Part shown: piece after piece, positions 37,732-46,802 of the stretch | Position numbering within the stretch: position 1 is the first letter of the stretch | Layout of the letters: every line of letters starts with the position of its first letter | Source: Pontibacillus yanchengensis | GTDB lineage: Bacteria > Bacillota > Bacilli > Bacillales > BH030062 | NCBI RefSeq assembly: GCF_009856295.1 | Contig: NZ_WMEU01000002.1 | Coordinates: 1 to 64,000 of the forward strand | Direction: 5' to 3' | DNA: 64,000 bases | Translations under genes and position numbers: made by a program | The notes under the pieces: generated by a model | Seen by the model: the letters and a program-made list of their open reading frames with translations, nothing else | Told to the model about the DNA's origin: nothing | The model's database searches: none

Positions 37732-38229
37732 ATGAGTAACCAAAACCAGAACCAAAACCAAAACCAAAACCAGAACCAAAACCAGAATCAAAACCAAACG
37801 GATAACATCAACAGTAAAGATTTCTTAATTGGCTCCCTAATTGGAAGTATGATTGGAGCGTCAATGGCAATATTATTTGCTCCTAAATCAGGAAAAGAAG
37901 TACGTGAAGATTTAAATCAAGGCGCTAATTATGTACGTGAACGTGCTGGAGAGTGGAAAGATGTTGCCTATGAAAAAGGAAATGAACTAGGTACACGTGC
38001 TAAAGAATCTTCTTCTCAGTTAAGTCAAAACGTATCTGTAAAATCACAAGAGTTTGGTGAAAAAGTTCGTAACAAAGTAGATGGTTTCAGAAGCACAAAT
38101 GATGAAGCTGAAGAAGCTGCTGAAGAAGTAGCTCAGGCTATTGAAGAAGCTGCTGAAGAATTAGAAAGACAACAAGATCAAGAACAGCAAGAACAAGAAA
38201 CTACTACATCTTCTACAACGAATTACTAA
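37732..38229 (+). CDS. ytxH: YtxH domain protein with Asn-Gln repeat
   Basis: A 165-residue general-stress protein. Residues 3-22 are ten Asn-Gln dipeptides encoded by a six-base tandem repeat (AACCAR). Then follows the YtxH domain: a short glycine-zipper membrane segment (F-L-I-G-S-L-I-G-S-M-I-G-A-S-M-A-I-L-F-A-P-K-S-G, ~31-54), a helical region and an acidic Glu/Gln-rich tail. The function is unknown. AAGGAGG precedes the ATG. A terminator separates it from ytxJ. Confidence 0.92.
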   Translation: MSNQNQNQNQNQNQNQNQNQNQTDNINSKDFLIGSLIGSMIGASMAILFAPKSGKEVREDLNQGANYVRERAGEWKDVAYEKGNELGTRAKESSSQLSQNVSVKSQEFGEKVRNKVDGFRSTNDEAEEAAEEVAQAIEEAAEELERQQDQEQQEQETTTSSTTNY

Positions 38230-38246
38230 GTATATAACTTTGGGGA

Positions 38247-38287
38247 AAAGTTGTTGGTATGCTACATTAATACCAACAACTTTTTTT
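38247..38287 (+). terminator. terminator between ytxH and ytxJ
   Basis: Perfect 14-bp stem AAAGTTGTTGGTAT / ATACCAACAACTTT plus a run of T. It would reduce but perhaps not abolish transcription of ytxJ from the ytxG promoter. Confidence 0.85.
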
Positions 38288-38328
38288 ATACTATAGAAGA
38301 AGTTGCTACGTTGAAGGAGGAAAAATCC

Positions 38329-38655
38329 ATGACCATCCAAAGTATTGAGCAAAAAGAAACATTTGAACAAGTGCTTGAACAGCACAACAAATTTCTATTG
38401 TTAAAGCATAGTCTTACTTGTCCTATTAGTGCAGATGCTGAAAATACTTTTAAACGGTACGATGAAGAGACGAATACCCCTCTTTATATCTTACCAATCC
38501 AACAGGCAAGAGAATTATCAAATTACATTGCCGAAGAGTTCGGTGTTAAACACCAATCTCCACAAGCATTATTATTTGAAAAAAAACAAGTGAAGTGGGA
38601 CGCTTCCCATTGGAAAATCACAAACGATGCATTGAAAAAAGTGGATACAGAGTAA
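38329..38655 (+). CDS. ytxJ: bacillithiol-system redox protein YtxJ
   Basis: A 108-residue thioredoxin-fold, bacilliredoxin-like protein. The active-site motif T-C-P-I-S is at residues 30-34, a monothiol T-C-P-I-S in place of CxxC, as in the YtxJ family, and the cis-Pro region S-P-Q-A-L-L (~78-83) is present. It probably removes bacillithiol from S-bacillithiolated proteins. GAAGGAGG precedes ATG 38329, the start chosen over the longer frame. Confidence 0.9.
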   Translation: MTIQSIEQKETFEQVLEQHNKFLLLKHSLTCPISADAENTFKRYDEETNTPLYILPIQQARELSNYIAEEFGVKHQSPQALLFEKKQVKWDASHWKITNDALKKVDTE

Positions 38656-38671
38656 AGAGAATTATATTGAA

Positions 38672-38710
38672 AAACGCACATAATTCCTTAACGGAATCTT
38701 GTGCGTTTCT
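38672..38710 (+). terminator. terminator after ytxJ
   Basis: Stem AAACGCACA...GGAATT-type arms: AAACGCACATAATTCC / GGAATCTTGTGCGTTT with a 5-base loop, 17 bases after the stop. Confidence 0.85.
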
Positions 38711-38812
38711 ACTTTTATATAAATTTCACATGTAATGAACCACTGCATAGTAGATGAAAAGGTAAAGGTTAGAAAAGTCTTAGATTTAGTTAGAATAAAA
38801 GTGGCCGTGGAA

Positions 38813-38853
38813 CAACTCGCGTCCTGCCAGCTCGCATGCAGGAAAGCGAGTTG
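38813..38853. other. long G+C-rich hairpin in a 370-bp intergenic gap
   Basis: CAACTCGC-G-TCCTGC, 10-base loop, GCAGGA-AA-GCGAGTTG: a 14-bp stem with one small bulge, much richer in G+C than its surroundings and with no T-run. It lies between the convergent ytxJ and FtsA-like genes. The rest of 38711-39025 holds nothing I recognise. Confidence 0.7.
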
Positions 38854-39025
38854 CTTCATCGTAACCCCCTTACACTTTTTGGACACATCACCTTTTGAAT
38901 ATCTCGAACTAAAGTCTTCAAGATAATGGGGCTTAAACGGAATAAAAACCTAAAAGAAAGAAGTTGAATTTTATTAATCCAAGCTCTTTGATGTAAAGGA
39001 AGCGTGTTAATAGTTTATTTCCTTG

Positions 39026-41176
39026 TTAATCGCTATTTGAAGAATACCAGTGTAGTTCAAGTTCATCACCATATGTAAGTGAATCGAAAAACGTAGCTTC
39101 TTCACCATTTCTTAGAATTTTGAAGTTATGCCCTTTTGTATTATGAAGATTAATATCTACATATCTAAAGATATCTTGGAAAATAAATGGTTGAGCAACT
39201 GTCTCTTCTGAAGTTAATTTGTCATCAGGAAAAATCAAGTCATTAAGGAGTAGCGGCTCTCCATTTCTCCTTAAGGTTACTAATGGTTTGTGTAAATTGA
39301 TAGTTTCTCTGTTAAACGTAACTTTAATCTCATAATGCGGGTCAAGGTTTAAATCTTTCATTACTTCCTCTACTGTAATAGGAGAGACAGGTGTTGTTGT
39401 GATATGGTCGCCATCCTCAATTGATGATTCAGGTGGAAACGCTATTCCGTTTTTTCTAAGCTTTTGCAAAGAGTACGGTAAATCATGTTCGATGTTATTT
39501 ATACATATTCTGAATGGTCTAAGCATTGATAAGATGTTAGTCTGATTAATGGCGTAGAAAAAGTCACGAATCGTTTTTACATAGTGATATTCAATTGAAT
39601 CATGATCTTGTACAACATACTCCAAAGGTACATGATTAGTATTAACTTTGATATCAGGAGAAATGATATAAGGAATGTCATTCCAAGAAATTTGAACAGA
39701 TGGAAGGTCACCGATCAAATCTCGTATTGTGAATGTTGGTGACTGGCCATCAATTCCACGTTCAATAAGTAATTCATCACTATGTTGAATCGGATCTTGC
39801 AGCGAACATGATACTCCGTTCAAACGTAATGTAGGCTTGCTACCATGTTCACCAGGTAAGGTTATGTCTTTTCCATTTAAATGTACAATATAAGCTATAC
39901 CTGGACGACCATAGAGGGAGTTCATTTCTATACCTGCTGCTAGCAAACAATCTCCAACCGTTAATGTTTTTAAATCGAACATACGCACCGTGCGATCATT
40001 AACTTGAACAGTAATATATTGAACAGGATTTTGCTTTGAAGCAATTGCTATTCCAATTGGCGTAACAAACGTAGGTCCCTCTGGTATGTTCTCAGACTTC
40101 TTTAGTTTAGGGATTGCATCGACTCCTCTGATGGCAACTCTGTTTTCTGGAAGGCCTAATTGTTTTGACAGTAGCTTTGGTAATTCTGGAGTAAGGCTCC
40201 CTCCTCCAACAAGCATAACGGCCTTTGGTGCTTTAGAGTTGAGAGAAATAATTTCTTCACGAATGGATTCACTAAGTCTTTTTATCACTGATTCAATGGA
40301 TGAAACCATATCTTCATAAGAAACTTCTGTCTCCATCCCAAGAATATCTGTAATGGTTACATATTCTTGGGAGATGAGTTCTCTCTTAGCTTGTTCAGCT
40401 AAAGGAAAGTCGAGCAAATATTTATCACTAATCTCTTCTGTAATTTCATCTCCGGCAACAGGAACCATTCCATATGCCGTAACAGTACCTTGTTCTGTTA
40501 TAGCAATATCGCTTGTTCCAGCTCCAATATCGACAAGAGCAACGTTTAATCTTCGCATAGACTCTGGTATAAGTACATTAATAGCAGCGATTGGTTCAAG
40601 AGTCAGTGCCTCCATTTCTAAGTTCGCTCTTTGTAATGCAGAAAGAAGGGATTCAACAACAACTTTCGGTAAAAAGGTAGCAATAATCTCAACAGATGCC
40701 TGATTACCTTGTTGATCAGCCAAAGAACCAATCTCATCCTCATCTAAGTAATAATGAAGAACTGAGTATCCTACACAATAATAATGGATGCTGTTGCTTG
40801 CCTCCTCCTCTCTCGCAAGTTCATATTGAGCTTGTTGAACAGCGCTTAATTCCATATGAGAAATATCATCTTGATTCATAAATGGATAACCCTGTATATT
40901 TGTTCTTATCTGGGTTCTTTTTGTTTTCAACGCTCGACCTGCAGCGGCTACACATACTTTATGTAATGGGCCATGAGTGGCTTCTAATTCTTCTTTAATA
41001 GACTGGATAATGGTAGATACAGATAATATATCATGTATTTGTCCATCTACCATTGACCGTTCCTCATGTTCTTTCGTTATAATATCAATTACATGATAAG
41101 AGTTTAACGACTCTTCGATAATGATTCCTACAACCGATCTTGTACCTATATCAAGTGCAAAAATACGCTCTTTCAC
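39026..41176 (-). CDS. FtsA-like actin-fold (SHS2) protein with long C-terminal repeat region
   Basis: A 716-residue protein. Residues ~1-400 are an FtsA/PilM-type actin fold: A-L-D-I-G-T-R-S-V-V-G at 5-15 (phosphate 1), the SHS2 insertion (~70-180), D-I-G-A-G-T-S-D-I-A-I (~208-218, phosphate 2) and M-L-V-G-G-G-S-L-T-P (~322-331, adenosine motif). Unlike FtsA (about 420-440 aa) it has ~300 more residues, in which segments of the type R-x-N-G-x ... L ... G/D-D-x-L recur at least four times, suggesting small beta-grasp-like domains. GTG 41176 is chosen because AGAAGGGA precedes it; no amphipathic FtsA membrane anchor is visible at the C-terminus. It is a single-gene unit divergent from aroA. 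Function unknown. Confidence 0.8.
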   Translation of the reverse strand: MKERIFALDIGTRSVVGIIIEESLNSYHVIDIITKEHEERSMVDGQIHDILSVSTIIQSIKEELEATHGPLHKVCVAAAGRALKTKRTQIRTNIQGYPFMNQDDISHMELSAVQQAQYELAREEEASNSIHYYCVGYSVLHYYLDEDEIGSLADQQGNQASVEIIATFLPKVVVESLLSALQRANLEMEALTLEPIAAINVLIPESMRRLNVALVDIGAGTSDIAITEQGTVTAYGMVPVAGDEITEEISDKYLLDFPLAEQAKRELISQEYVTITDILGMETEVSYEDMVSSIESVIKRLSESIREEIISLNSKAPKAVMLVGGGSLTPELPKLLSKQLGLPENRVAIRGVDAIPKLKKSENIPEGPTFVTPIGIAIASKQNPVQYITVQVNDRTVRMFDLKTLTVGDCLLAAGIEMNSLYGRPGIAYIVHLNGKDITLPGEHGSKPTLRLNGVSCSLQDPIQHSDELLIERGIDGQSPTFTIRDLIGDLPSVQISWNDIPYIISPDIKVNTNHVPLEYVVQDHDSIEYHYVKTIRDFFYAINQTNILSMLRPFRICINNIEHDLPYSLQKLRKNGIAFPPESSIEDGDHITTTPVSPITVEEVMKDLNLDPHYEIKVTFNRETINLHKPLVTLRRNGEPLLLNDLIFPDDKLTSEETVAQPFIFQDIFRYVDINLHNTKGHNFKILRNGEEATFFDSLTYGDELELHWYSSNSD

Positions 41177-41230
41177 ACATACTCGATCCCTTCTGTCTTG
41201 AATTCTTATCATTTTTCTCAAAATCATCTG

Positions 41231-41259
41231 GTGACAAGTCAAATAAAGTTAGCTATAAT
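41231..41259 (+). promoter_or_regulatory. sigma-A promoter of aroA
   Basis: GTGACA, 17-base spacer, TATAAT; the start codon of aroA is 66 bases further on. Confidence 0.7.
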
Positions 41260-41325
41260 GATGTCTAATTATTAAGAATTTATCATACTTTCTTAGTTCT
41301 ATAAACAATATTGGAGGCGAGAGAA

Positions 41326-42381
41326 TTGAGTAATGAAGAATTAGATAAGCTTAGACAAGATTTAGACGAGGTTAACCAAGAATTGTTAACATTAATTAAC
41401 AAAAGAGCTCAGCTAGTACAAGATATTGGTGGTATTAAACAGCAACAAGGTATGAACCGCTTTGACCCTGTACGTGAGAGAGATATGCTCGATTCAATCA
41501 CCCAAAATAATGATGGTCCATTCGAAAATTCCACGATCCAACATATCTTTAAAGAAATCTTTAAAGCAGGACTAGAATTACAGGAAGATGATCATCGAAA
41601 GGCATTACTTGTATCACGTAAGAAAAAACCTGAAGATACAGTTATTACCATTAAAGGTGAAACCATTGGTGATGGAAACCCTCACTTTATTATGGGGCCT
41701 TGTGCTGTAGAAAGCTACGATCAAGTTGCACAAGTAGCAGAAGCTGTTAAAGGAGAAGGCCTTAAATTATTAAGAGGTGGAGCATTTAAGCCTAGATCTT
41801 CACCGTATGATTTCCAAGGTTTAGGACTTGAAGGATTAAAGATTTTAAAGCAAGTAGCTGATGAATATGATTTAGCAGTAATTAGTGAAATAGTAAATCC
41901 AGCTGATATTGAAACAGCAGTCGATTATGTAGATGTGATTCAAATCGGAGCTCGTAACATGCAAAACTTTGAATTATTGAAAGCGGCAGGGCGAGTAAAT
42001 AAGCCAGTCCTATTAAAACGAGGCATGTCTGCAACCATTTCTGAGTTTATTAATGCAGCAGAATATATTATTTCTCAAGGTAACGAGAATATTATTCTAT
42101 GTGAACGCGGAATTCGTACGTATGAAAAGGCAACAAGAAATACGTTAGATATTTCTTCTGTACCAATCTTAAAACAAGAAACACACTTGCCTGTATTTGT
42201 AGACGTAACTCATTCAACTGGACGTCGTGATTTGTTACTTCCTACTGCTAAGGCAGCGATGGCTGTTGGAGCAGATGGTGTCATGGCTGAAGTACACCCA
42301 GATCCTGCTGTTGCTCTGTCTGATTCAGCGCAACAAATGGACATTGAGACGTTCAAGAAATTCATAAATGAGTTAAGATAG
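41326..42381 (+). CDS. aroA: bifunctional chorismate mutase / DAHP synthase AroA(G)
   Basis: A 351-residue fusion as in B. subtilis AroA. Residues ~1-85 are an AroQ-type chorismate mutase ([19 protein letters not shown]), and the remainder is a KDO8P-like DAHP synthase with G-P-C-A-V-E (~119-124), [11 protein letters not shown] (~147-157), I-G-A-R-N-M-Q-N (~203-210), L-K-R-G-M (~225-229) and D-V-T-H-S-T-G (~279-285). It catalyses the first shikimate step; the mutase domain gives feedback control by chorismate/prephenate. TTG 41326 follows GGAGG by 8 bases, so the longer frame from 41311 is rejected. It precedes ccpA as in B. subtilis. Confidence 0.96.
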   Translation: MSNEELDKLRQDLDEVNQELLTLINKRAQLVQDIGGIKQQQGMNRFDPVRERDMLDSITQNNDGPFENSTIQHIFKEIFKAGLELQEDDHRKALLVSRKKKPEDTVITIKGETIGDGNPHFIMGPCAVESYDQVAQVAEAVKGEGLKLLRGGAFKPRSSPYDFQGLGLEGLKILKQVADEYDLAVISEIVNPADIETAVDYVDVIQIGARNMQNFELLKAAGRVNKPVLLKRGMSATISEFINAAEYIISQGNENIILCERGIRTYEKATRNTLDISSVPILKQETHLPVFVDVTHSTGRRDLLLPTAKAAMAVGADGVMAEVHPDPAVALSDSAQQMDIETFKKFINELR

Positions 42382-42430
42382 TTTAATCTTGATTTATAGA
42401 AGTAAATAGCCTATATTTAAGGATAGTACA

Positions 42431-42520
42431 GCAAGACAGCCTCATTCATTGTAGTTGTCTTGCTTCCTTTATGTAGCATGAATGCATATACGCCAACGTC
42501 TTGTTGGCGTTTTCTTTTTT
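42431..42520 (+). terminator. two tandem terminator hairpins after aroA
   Basis: First stem GCAAGACA / TGTCTTGC (42431-42463), second stem CGCCAAC / GTTGGCG (42491-42509) with TTTTCTTTTTT. The remaining gap to ccpA holds the promoter at 42668 and nothing else seen. Confidence 0.8.
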
Positions 42521-42667
42521 CTTTTCAGATATCTGTACTTTAAAATGGACACCGAGAGTTATAGCGACTTTTGCTGATTCTAAGGTCGAGATTTTTTAAT
42601 GTTCTTTTTTGAAAAAATCCTTTTCATAAAGTATTTTTTCTTATCTAAAGGAAGAAAACGTCGAGGA

Positions 42668-42696
42668 TTGCGGATTCATACATAGTATCGTATGAT
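42668..42696 (+). promoter_or_regulatory. putative ccpA promoter
   Basis: TTGCGG, 17-base spacer, TATGAT; the ATG of ccpA is 62 bases downstream. Confidence 0.5.
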
Positions 42697-42757
42697 TATT
42701 TAAAGATATAATAAGGAAAACTGTTCTTATGAGACGAATTATGAGGAGGTTAATAAG

Positions 42758-43756
42758 ATGAACGTAACAATATATGATGTGGCACGAGAAGCCAATGTTT
42801 CAATGGCAACAGTGTCTCGTGTAGTTAATGGGAACCCAAACGTTAAGCCAGCAACACGAAAAAAGGTGTTAGATGCAATCGAACGACTAGGTTATAGACC
42901 AAATGCCGTTGCAAGGGGCTTAGCTAGTAAGAAAACGACTACAGTTGGAGTTATTATTCCAGATATATCCAGTATATTTTTCGCTGAATTAGCACGAGGT
43001 ATTGAAGATATTGCCACAATGTATAACTATAATATAATTCTAAGCAACTCAGATCAGAATAAAGAAAAAGAGATCCATTTAATTAACTCCATGCTTGGTA
43101 AACAAGTAGATGGATTAGTATTCATGGGTGGAAAAATAACAGAAGACCATATTAGAGAATTTCAAAATGCATCTGTTCCTGTTGTGCTAGCAGCTACAGT
43201 AGATGAAACCAATACCGTTCCTTCTGTGAATATCAATTATGAACAGGCAGCATATGAAGCGACAAAAACATTGTTTGATCATGGCAATGAACATGTAGCG
43301 TTTGTTGCAGGTCCAATTGAAACGAATATCAGCGACCAGAAGTATAGTGGTTATGTGAAGGCTTTGAAAGATAGCGGAAAATCATACACGGATGCCTACA
43401 CAATTCGTGGAGATTACACATATGACAGTGGTATTGAAGCACTTGAGCAATTAATGGAAATGGAAGAACCTCCAACAGGTATTTTTGTAGCTTCAGATGA
43501 AATGGCTTTAGGTGTCATTCATGGGGCACAAGACCGTGGTATGAAGGTACCTGAAGATATTGAAGTATTTGGCTTTGATAATACGCGCTTAGCCACAATG
43601 GTGCGCCCAACATTATCAACTGTAGTACAACCTATGTACGATATTGGGGCAGTATCTATGCGGTTATTAACGAAGTATATGAATAATGAAGAAGTAACTG
43701 ATCAAAACGTTATTCTTCCACATCGAAATATAAAAAGAAACTCAACAAAATCATAA
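42758..43756 (+). CDS. ccpA: catabolite control protein A (LacI family)
   Basis: A 332-residue LacI/GalR regulator. The DNA-binding helix-turn-helix and hinge ([22 protein letters not shown], residues 3-24; ...[15 protein letters not shown]) are near identical to CcpA from Bacillus. The effector domain follows to the C-terminus. CcpA binds cre sites together with HPr-Ser-P and controls carbon metabolism; here likely targets could include the site at 18402. GAGGAGGT precedes the ATG. motP begins 54 bases after it, the conserved ccpA-motPS arrangement. Confidence 0.97.
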   Translation: MNVTIYDVAREANVSMATVSRVVNGNPNVKPATRKKVLDAIERLGYRPNAVARGLASKKTTTVGVIIPDISSIFFAELARGIEDIATMYNYNIILSNSDQNKEKEIHLINSMLGKQVDGLVFMGGKITEDHIREFQNASVPVVLAATVDETNTVPSVNINYEQAAYEATKTLFDHGNEHVAFVAGPIETNISDQKYSGYVKALKDSGKSYTDAYTIRGDYTYDSGIEALEQLMEMEEPPTGIFVASDEMALGVIHGAQDRGMKVPEDIEVFGFDNTRLATMVRPTLSTVVQPMYDIGAVSMRLLTKYMNNEEVTDQNVILPHRNIKRNSTKS

Positions 43757-43809
43757 TAGTGCCGATATTAATAGTAGATCTTCATGGTTGATTATTAGGG
43801 AGAGAGACG

Positions 43810-44631
43810 ATGAAAAGAAATGATTTGTTAACTCCAATCGGTATTTTTATTGGTATTACTATGATTATGTTTGGAATTTTCTCTAGTGGAGGATTAACTG
43901 GAGTTGTTTCCTTTGTGCAAATTTCTTCAATTGTAATTGTACTTGGAGGTTTAGCTGCAGCTATTTTAATTAACTTTAATTTAGAGGAGATTAAGCTTAC
44001 GGGGAAGGTGCTTAAAGAAGCATTCAATCGCGATGAGCAAAATCTTAGAGAATTAATTGACCTATTTGTACGGTTATCTGAACGAGCTAGAAGAGAAGGG
44101 CTATTAGCTTTAGAGACGGAATTGGATGAAGTAGAAGACCCATTTATTCGAAAGGGAATTTTACTTGCAGTAGATGGGATAGAACCTGAAGTCATAAATG
44201 ATATTATGAATGCAGAGATTTCAGCCATTGAAGAAAGACACCGTCGAGGTAGAGCTATCATTGAAAAAGCTGCTGAATATGCACCGGCATGGGGAATGAT
44301 TGGTACGTTGATTGGATTAGTCCTGATGCTTAAAAACTTAGAAGATCCAACAACACTAGGACCAAATATGGCGATAGCACTCTTAACGACATTCTACGGA
44401 ACAGTGTTAGCTAATCTTGTATTTCAACCTATGGCAGGTAAGCTTATTAACAAAACCGATCAAGAACTATTTATGAAGCAAGTCACGATAGAAGGTGTCA
44501 TCGGTGTACAATCCGGCCAAAATCCAAAAATCCTTGAAGAGAAGCTAAGTGCTTTCTTGTCAGAAAAAGAAAAGAAAGTAGAACCTGAAGAGGAAGAGGG
44601 TTATATGGAGGAAACGGCTAATGAAGCTTAG
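43810..44631 (+). CDS. motP: flagellar stator protein MotP (MotA family)
   Basis: A 273-residue MotA/PomA homolog with four membrane helices: two near the N-terminus (~7-28, ~30-55) and two after the cytoplasmic loop (~152-172, ~183-205). The cytoplasmic loop contains the charged R-R-E-G-L-L-A-L-E (~94-102) that contacts FliG. A-P-A-W-G-M-I-G-T-L-I-G-L-V marks helix 3. With MotS it forms the second, Na+-type stator of Bacillus. Its stop overlaps motS by 11 bases. Downstream of ccpA. Confidence 0.95.
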   Translation: MKRNDLLTPIGIFIGITMIMFGIFSSGGLTGVVSFVQISSIVIVLGGLAAAILINFNLEEIKLTGKVLKEAFNRDEQNLRELIDLFVRLSERARREGLLALETELDEVEDPFIRKGILLAVDGIEPEVINDIMNAEISAIEERHRRGRAIIEKAAEYAPAWGMIGTLIGLVLMLKNLEDPTTLGPNMAIALLTTFYGTVLANLVFQPMAGKLINKTDQELFMKQVTIEGVIGVQSGQNPKILEEKLSAFLSEKEKKVEPEEEEGYMEETANEA

Positions 44632-45418
44632 AAAAACCACTAGACGTGAAGATAAAGGCGCACCGAAATGGATGGTTACCTTTTCTGATATGATGACTCT
44701 AATTCTAGTGTTTTTCATTTTGTTGTTCTCGATGTCCCAAATTGATCGAGTCAAATTTAAAGCAGTAGCCGAATCGTTCAATAACCGGGCGATGTTTGAC
44801 TTTAATCCCTCAATCGTTGAATTTGAGAATCCATCTAGTAATAAGGAAAATGAAAATCAAGAAATAAAAAAAGATGGAGCATCTACCGAGGAAAGTGGAA
44901 GGGAAAACAACAAGGATACGAATGAAGAACCTAATTCATTAAATGATCTTGTTAAAGAAGTTGAAACATTCTTAAAAGAAAACCAATTAAATAAGGTAAT
45001 TTCTGCAAATCGTACAGATCGAGGGGTTGTTCTAACTTTACAAGAACAGGTTCTTTTTGAATCAGCTAGAGCAGATATTATTGATGACGGGAAACCTTTT
45101 TTAGAAAAAGTTAGTAAATTATTAACCAATATTCCTAATCATGTGAAAGTTGAAGGTCATACAGATGATCGACCTATATCCACGTTTCGCTATCCTTCCA
45201 ATTGGGAATTATCTACAGCACGCGCAAGCAGTGTCATTCGATACTTAACTCGGGTAGAACAACTTGATACTAATCGTTTTTCCGCAGTAGGTTACGGTGC
45301 TACACGTCCTGTAGCACCTAACAATTCGCCAGATAATTGGGAGAAAAACCGACGCGTTGAAATTGTGATATTAGATCCAAACTATGATGAAAGTCAAAAT
45401 GACACACCTGCACAATAA
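44621..45418 (+). CDS. motS: flagellar stator protein MotS (MotB family)
   Basis: A 265-residue MotB homolog. Short basic cytoplasmic N-terminus, one membrane helix with the ion-carrying Asp23 in F-S-D-M-M-T-L-I-L-V, a plug/linker rich in Asn and Glu (~60-120) and a C-terminal OmpA-like peptidoglycan-binding domain with V-E-G-H-T-D-D-R-P (~180-188) and N-R-R-V-E-I. A Leu rather than Val in the helix favours Na+ coupling as in MotS/PomB; this is inference. Together with motP it is translationally coupled and ends in a strong terminator. Confidence 0.95.
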   Translation: MKLRKTTRREDKGAPKWMVTFSDMMTLILVFFILLFSMSQIDRVKFKAVAESFNNRAMFDFNPSIVEFENPSSNKENENQEIKKDGASTEESGRENNKDTNEEPNSLNDLVKEVETFLKENQLNKVISANRTDRGVVLTLQEQVLFESARADIIDDGKPFLEKVSKLLTNIPNHVKVEGHTDDRPISTFRYPSNWELSTARASSVIRYLTRVEQLDTNRFSAVGYGATRPVAPNNSPDNWEKNRRVEIVILDPNYDESQNDTPAQ

Positions 45419-45431
45419 GTATTTATTACGT

Positions 45432-45474
45432 AAAAATCCTAGTGCCTCTCTAGAGGTACTAGGATTTTCTATAA
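45432..45474 (+). terminator. terminator after motS
   Basis: Stem AAAATCCTAGTGCCTCT / (T)AGAGGTACTAGGATTTT, one mismatch-level wobble, then TCTAT; 14 bases after the stop. Confidence 0.9.
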
Positions 45475-45519
45475 GAAAAAGGAGATTCCTTTATCTTATA
45501 AGGGTTTAAAGGAGGTTTT

Positions 45520-45616
45520 AGGATGATGGAGGTTCGTTTAAGAGCGCTGCATCGTGTAGCACATCGAACCAACCCATAGCAGTTTGTACGTCGCTGAACG
45601 GGGACTTGCGTCTGTC
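45520..45616 (+). repeat. interspersed palindromic repeat, copy E (right half only)
   Basis: About 97 bases that align with the right half of copies A and D: GATGATGGAGGTTCGTTTAA, the CGCTGCATCG block, ACATCGAACCAACCCA, ACGTCGCTGAACGGGG. The left arm is missing. It ends eight bases before the acuC stop codon. Confidence 0.65.
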
Positions 45617-45623
45617 TATGTCT

Positions 45624-46802
45624 TTATATACCCGAATTTGGTGAGTTATATTTTAATTGTACAAACTGTAATGCTTTTTCAAGAGCTTTCTCATTCTTTT
45701 CGGTGATTTCCTCTTTTCGAGGTATCGCTTTATACATGTTGGCTGGGTCATTCCAATTATCTGGTAAAGTCACTGGGGCTTGCTCTTGCCATTTTGTTGT
45801 CCACTCCAATGGTAGTTCACCTGAGAAGGGGGTATTACTGGTCATAACCTTCCATATTTGCGCCCAAGCTCGTGGTACGACACGCCAAATATCATACCCC
45901 CCACCTCCTAAAGCAATCCATTTACCATCACAATACTCATGAGCAAGTTCATGTGCTAGCTTAGGAATATGCTCAAAGATATTCATCGTACAGCACAAAT
46001 GGGTAAGGGGATCTAGAACATGCGCATCGGCTCCATTTTGAGTCACGATAACATCTGGCTTAAAGTAGTGCATTATTTCACGTAAGGCTTCTTCATAGAC
46101 TTGAAGAAACGATTCATCCTCTGTGAAAGCATCAACTGGTATATTAAAACTATACCCATAACCTTCTTTTATTCCTCTTTCATTCACATTTCCAGTGCCA
46201 GGGAAAAGGTATCGGCCTGTTTCATGAATGGATAATGTGCATACATTTGGATCATCGTAGAAAGCCCATTGAACACCATCTCCATGATGGGCATCTGTAT
46301 CAACATATAATACTTTCGCGTCATAGTGCTTTCTAATATACTCAATCGCTACGGCGCCATCATTATAGATGCAAAATCCTGACGCTTTTTGTTGAAAGCC
46401 ATGGTGAAGTCCACCACCAAGGTTAAGAGAATGTTTTACTTCACCTTTCATCACTGCATCAACGGCTGTTAAGGAACCCCCGACTAACAGGGAGGCAGCT
46501 TCATGCATATGTGCAAACATTGGTGTATCTTCTGTACCAATTCCATAAGGAAACCCTTCGTCTTCTGTAAGTTTGCCCTCGCTAGCTAGCTTTACGGCTT
46601 GTATGTATTTAGGGTCGTGGATGAGTCTTAATTCTTCCTCTGTTGCCACTCGAGGAGGAATGAGATGGTTATCATCAATAGCATTACTCGTCTTTAATAA
46701 TTCATAAGCTAACGTTACGCGTAATTGATTGAAAGGGTGTCCTTCCCGAAACCGGTACTTTGTAAATTGGTCTGAGTACACAAATTTAGCTTCACAGGTC
46801 AT
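45624..46802 (-). CDS. acuC: acetoin utilization protein AcuC (class I deacetylase)
   Basis: A 392-residue zinc deacetylase of the histone deacetylase superfamily. Visible active-site blocks: L-N-L-G-G-G-L-H-H-G (~133-142), D-T-D-A-H-H-G-D-G-V (~169-178, zinc Asp and His) and N-G-A-D-A-H (~253-258). In B. subtilis AcuC removes acetyl groups that AcuA places on acetyl-CoA synthetase. ATG 46802 overlaps the acuB stop (ATGA) and is chosen over a longer frame to 46829. It is the last gene of acuABC. Confidence 0.95.
   Translation of the reverse strand: MTCEAKFVYSDQFTKYRFREGHPFNQLRVTLAYELLKTSNAIDDNHLIPPRVATEEELRLIHDPKYIQAVKLASEGKLTEDEGFPYGIGTEDTPMFAHMHEAASLLVGGSLTAVDAVMKGEVKHSLNLGGGLHHGFQQKASGFCIYNDGAVAIEYIRKHYDAKVLYVDTDAHHGDGVQWAFYDDPNVCTLSIHETGRYLFPGTGNVNERGIKEGYGYSFNIPVDAFTEDESFLQVYEEALREIMHYFKPDVIVTQNGADAHVLDPLTHLCCTMNIFEHIPKLAHELAHEYCDGKWIALGGGGYDIWRVVPRAWAQIWKVMTSNTPFSGELPLEWTTKWQEQAPVTLPDNWNDPANMYKAIPRKEEITEKNEKALEKALQFVQLKYNSPNSGI

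Noticed and set aside
37735..37798. Possible CRISPR or satellite array in ytxH
   Set aside because: A six-base in-frame coding repeat without spacers; there is no CRISPR array in the window.
38662..38886. Minus-strand frame of 74 codons over the ytxJ terminator and the GC-rich hairpin
   Set aside because: Two hairpins account for the sequence. An internal ATG follows AAGGGGG, so a short peptide is not fully excluded, but composition does not look coding.
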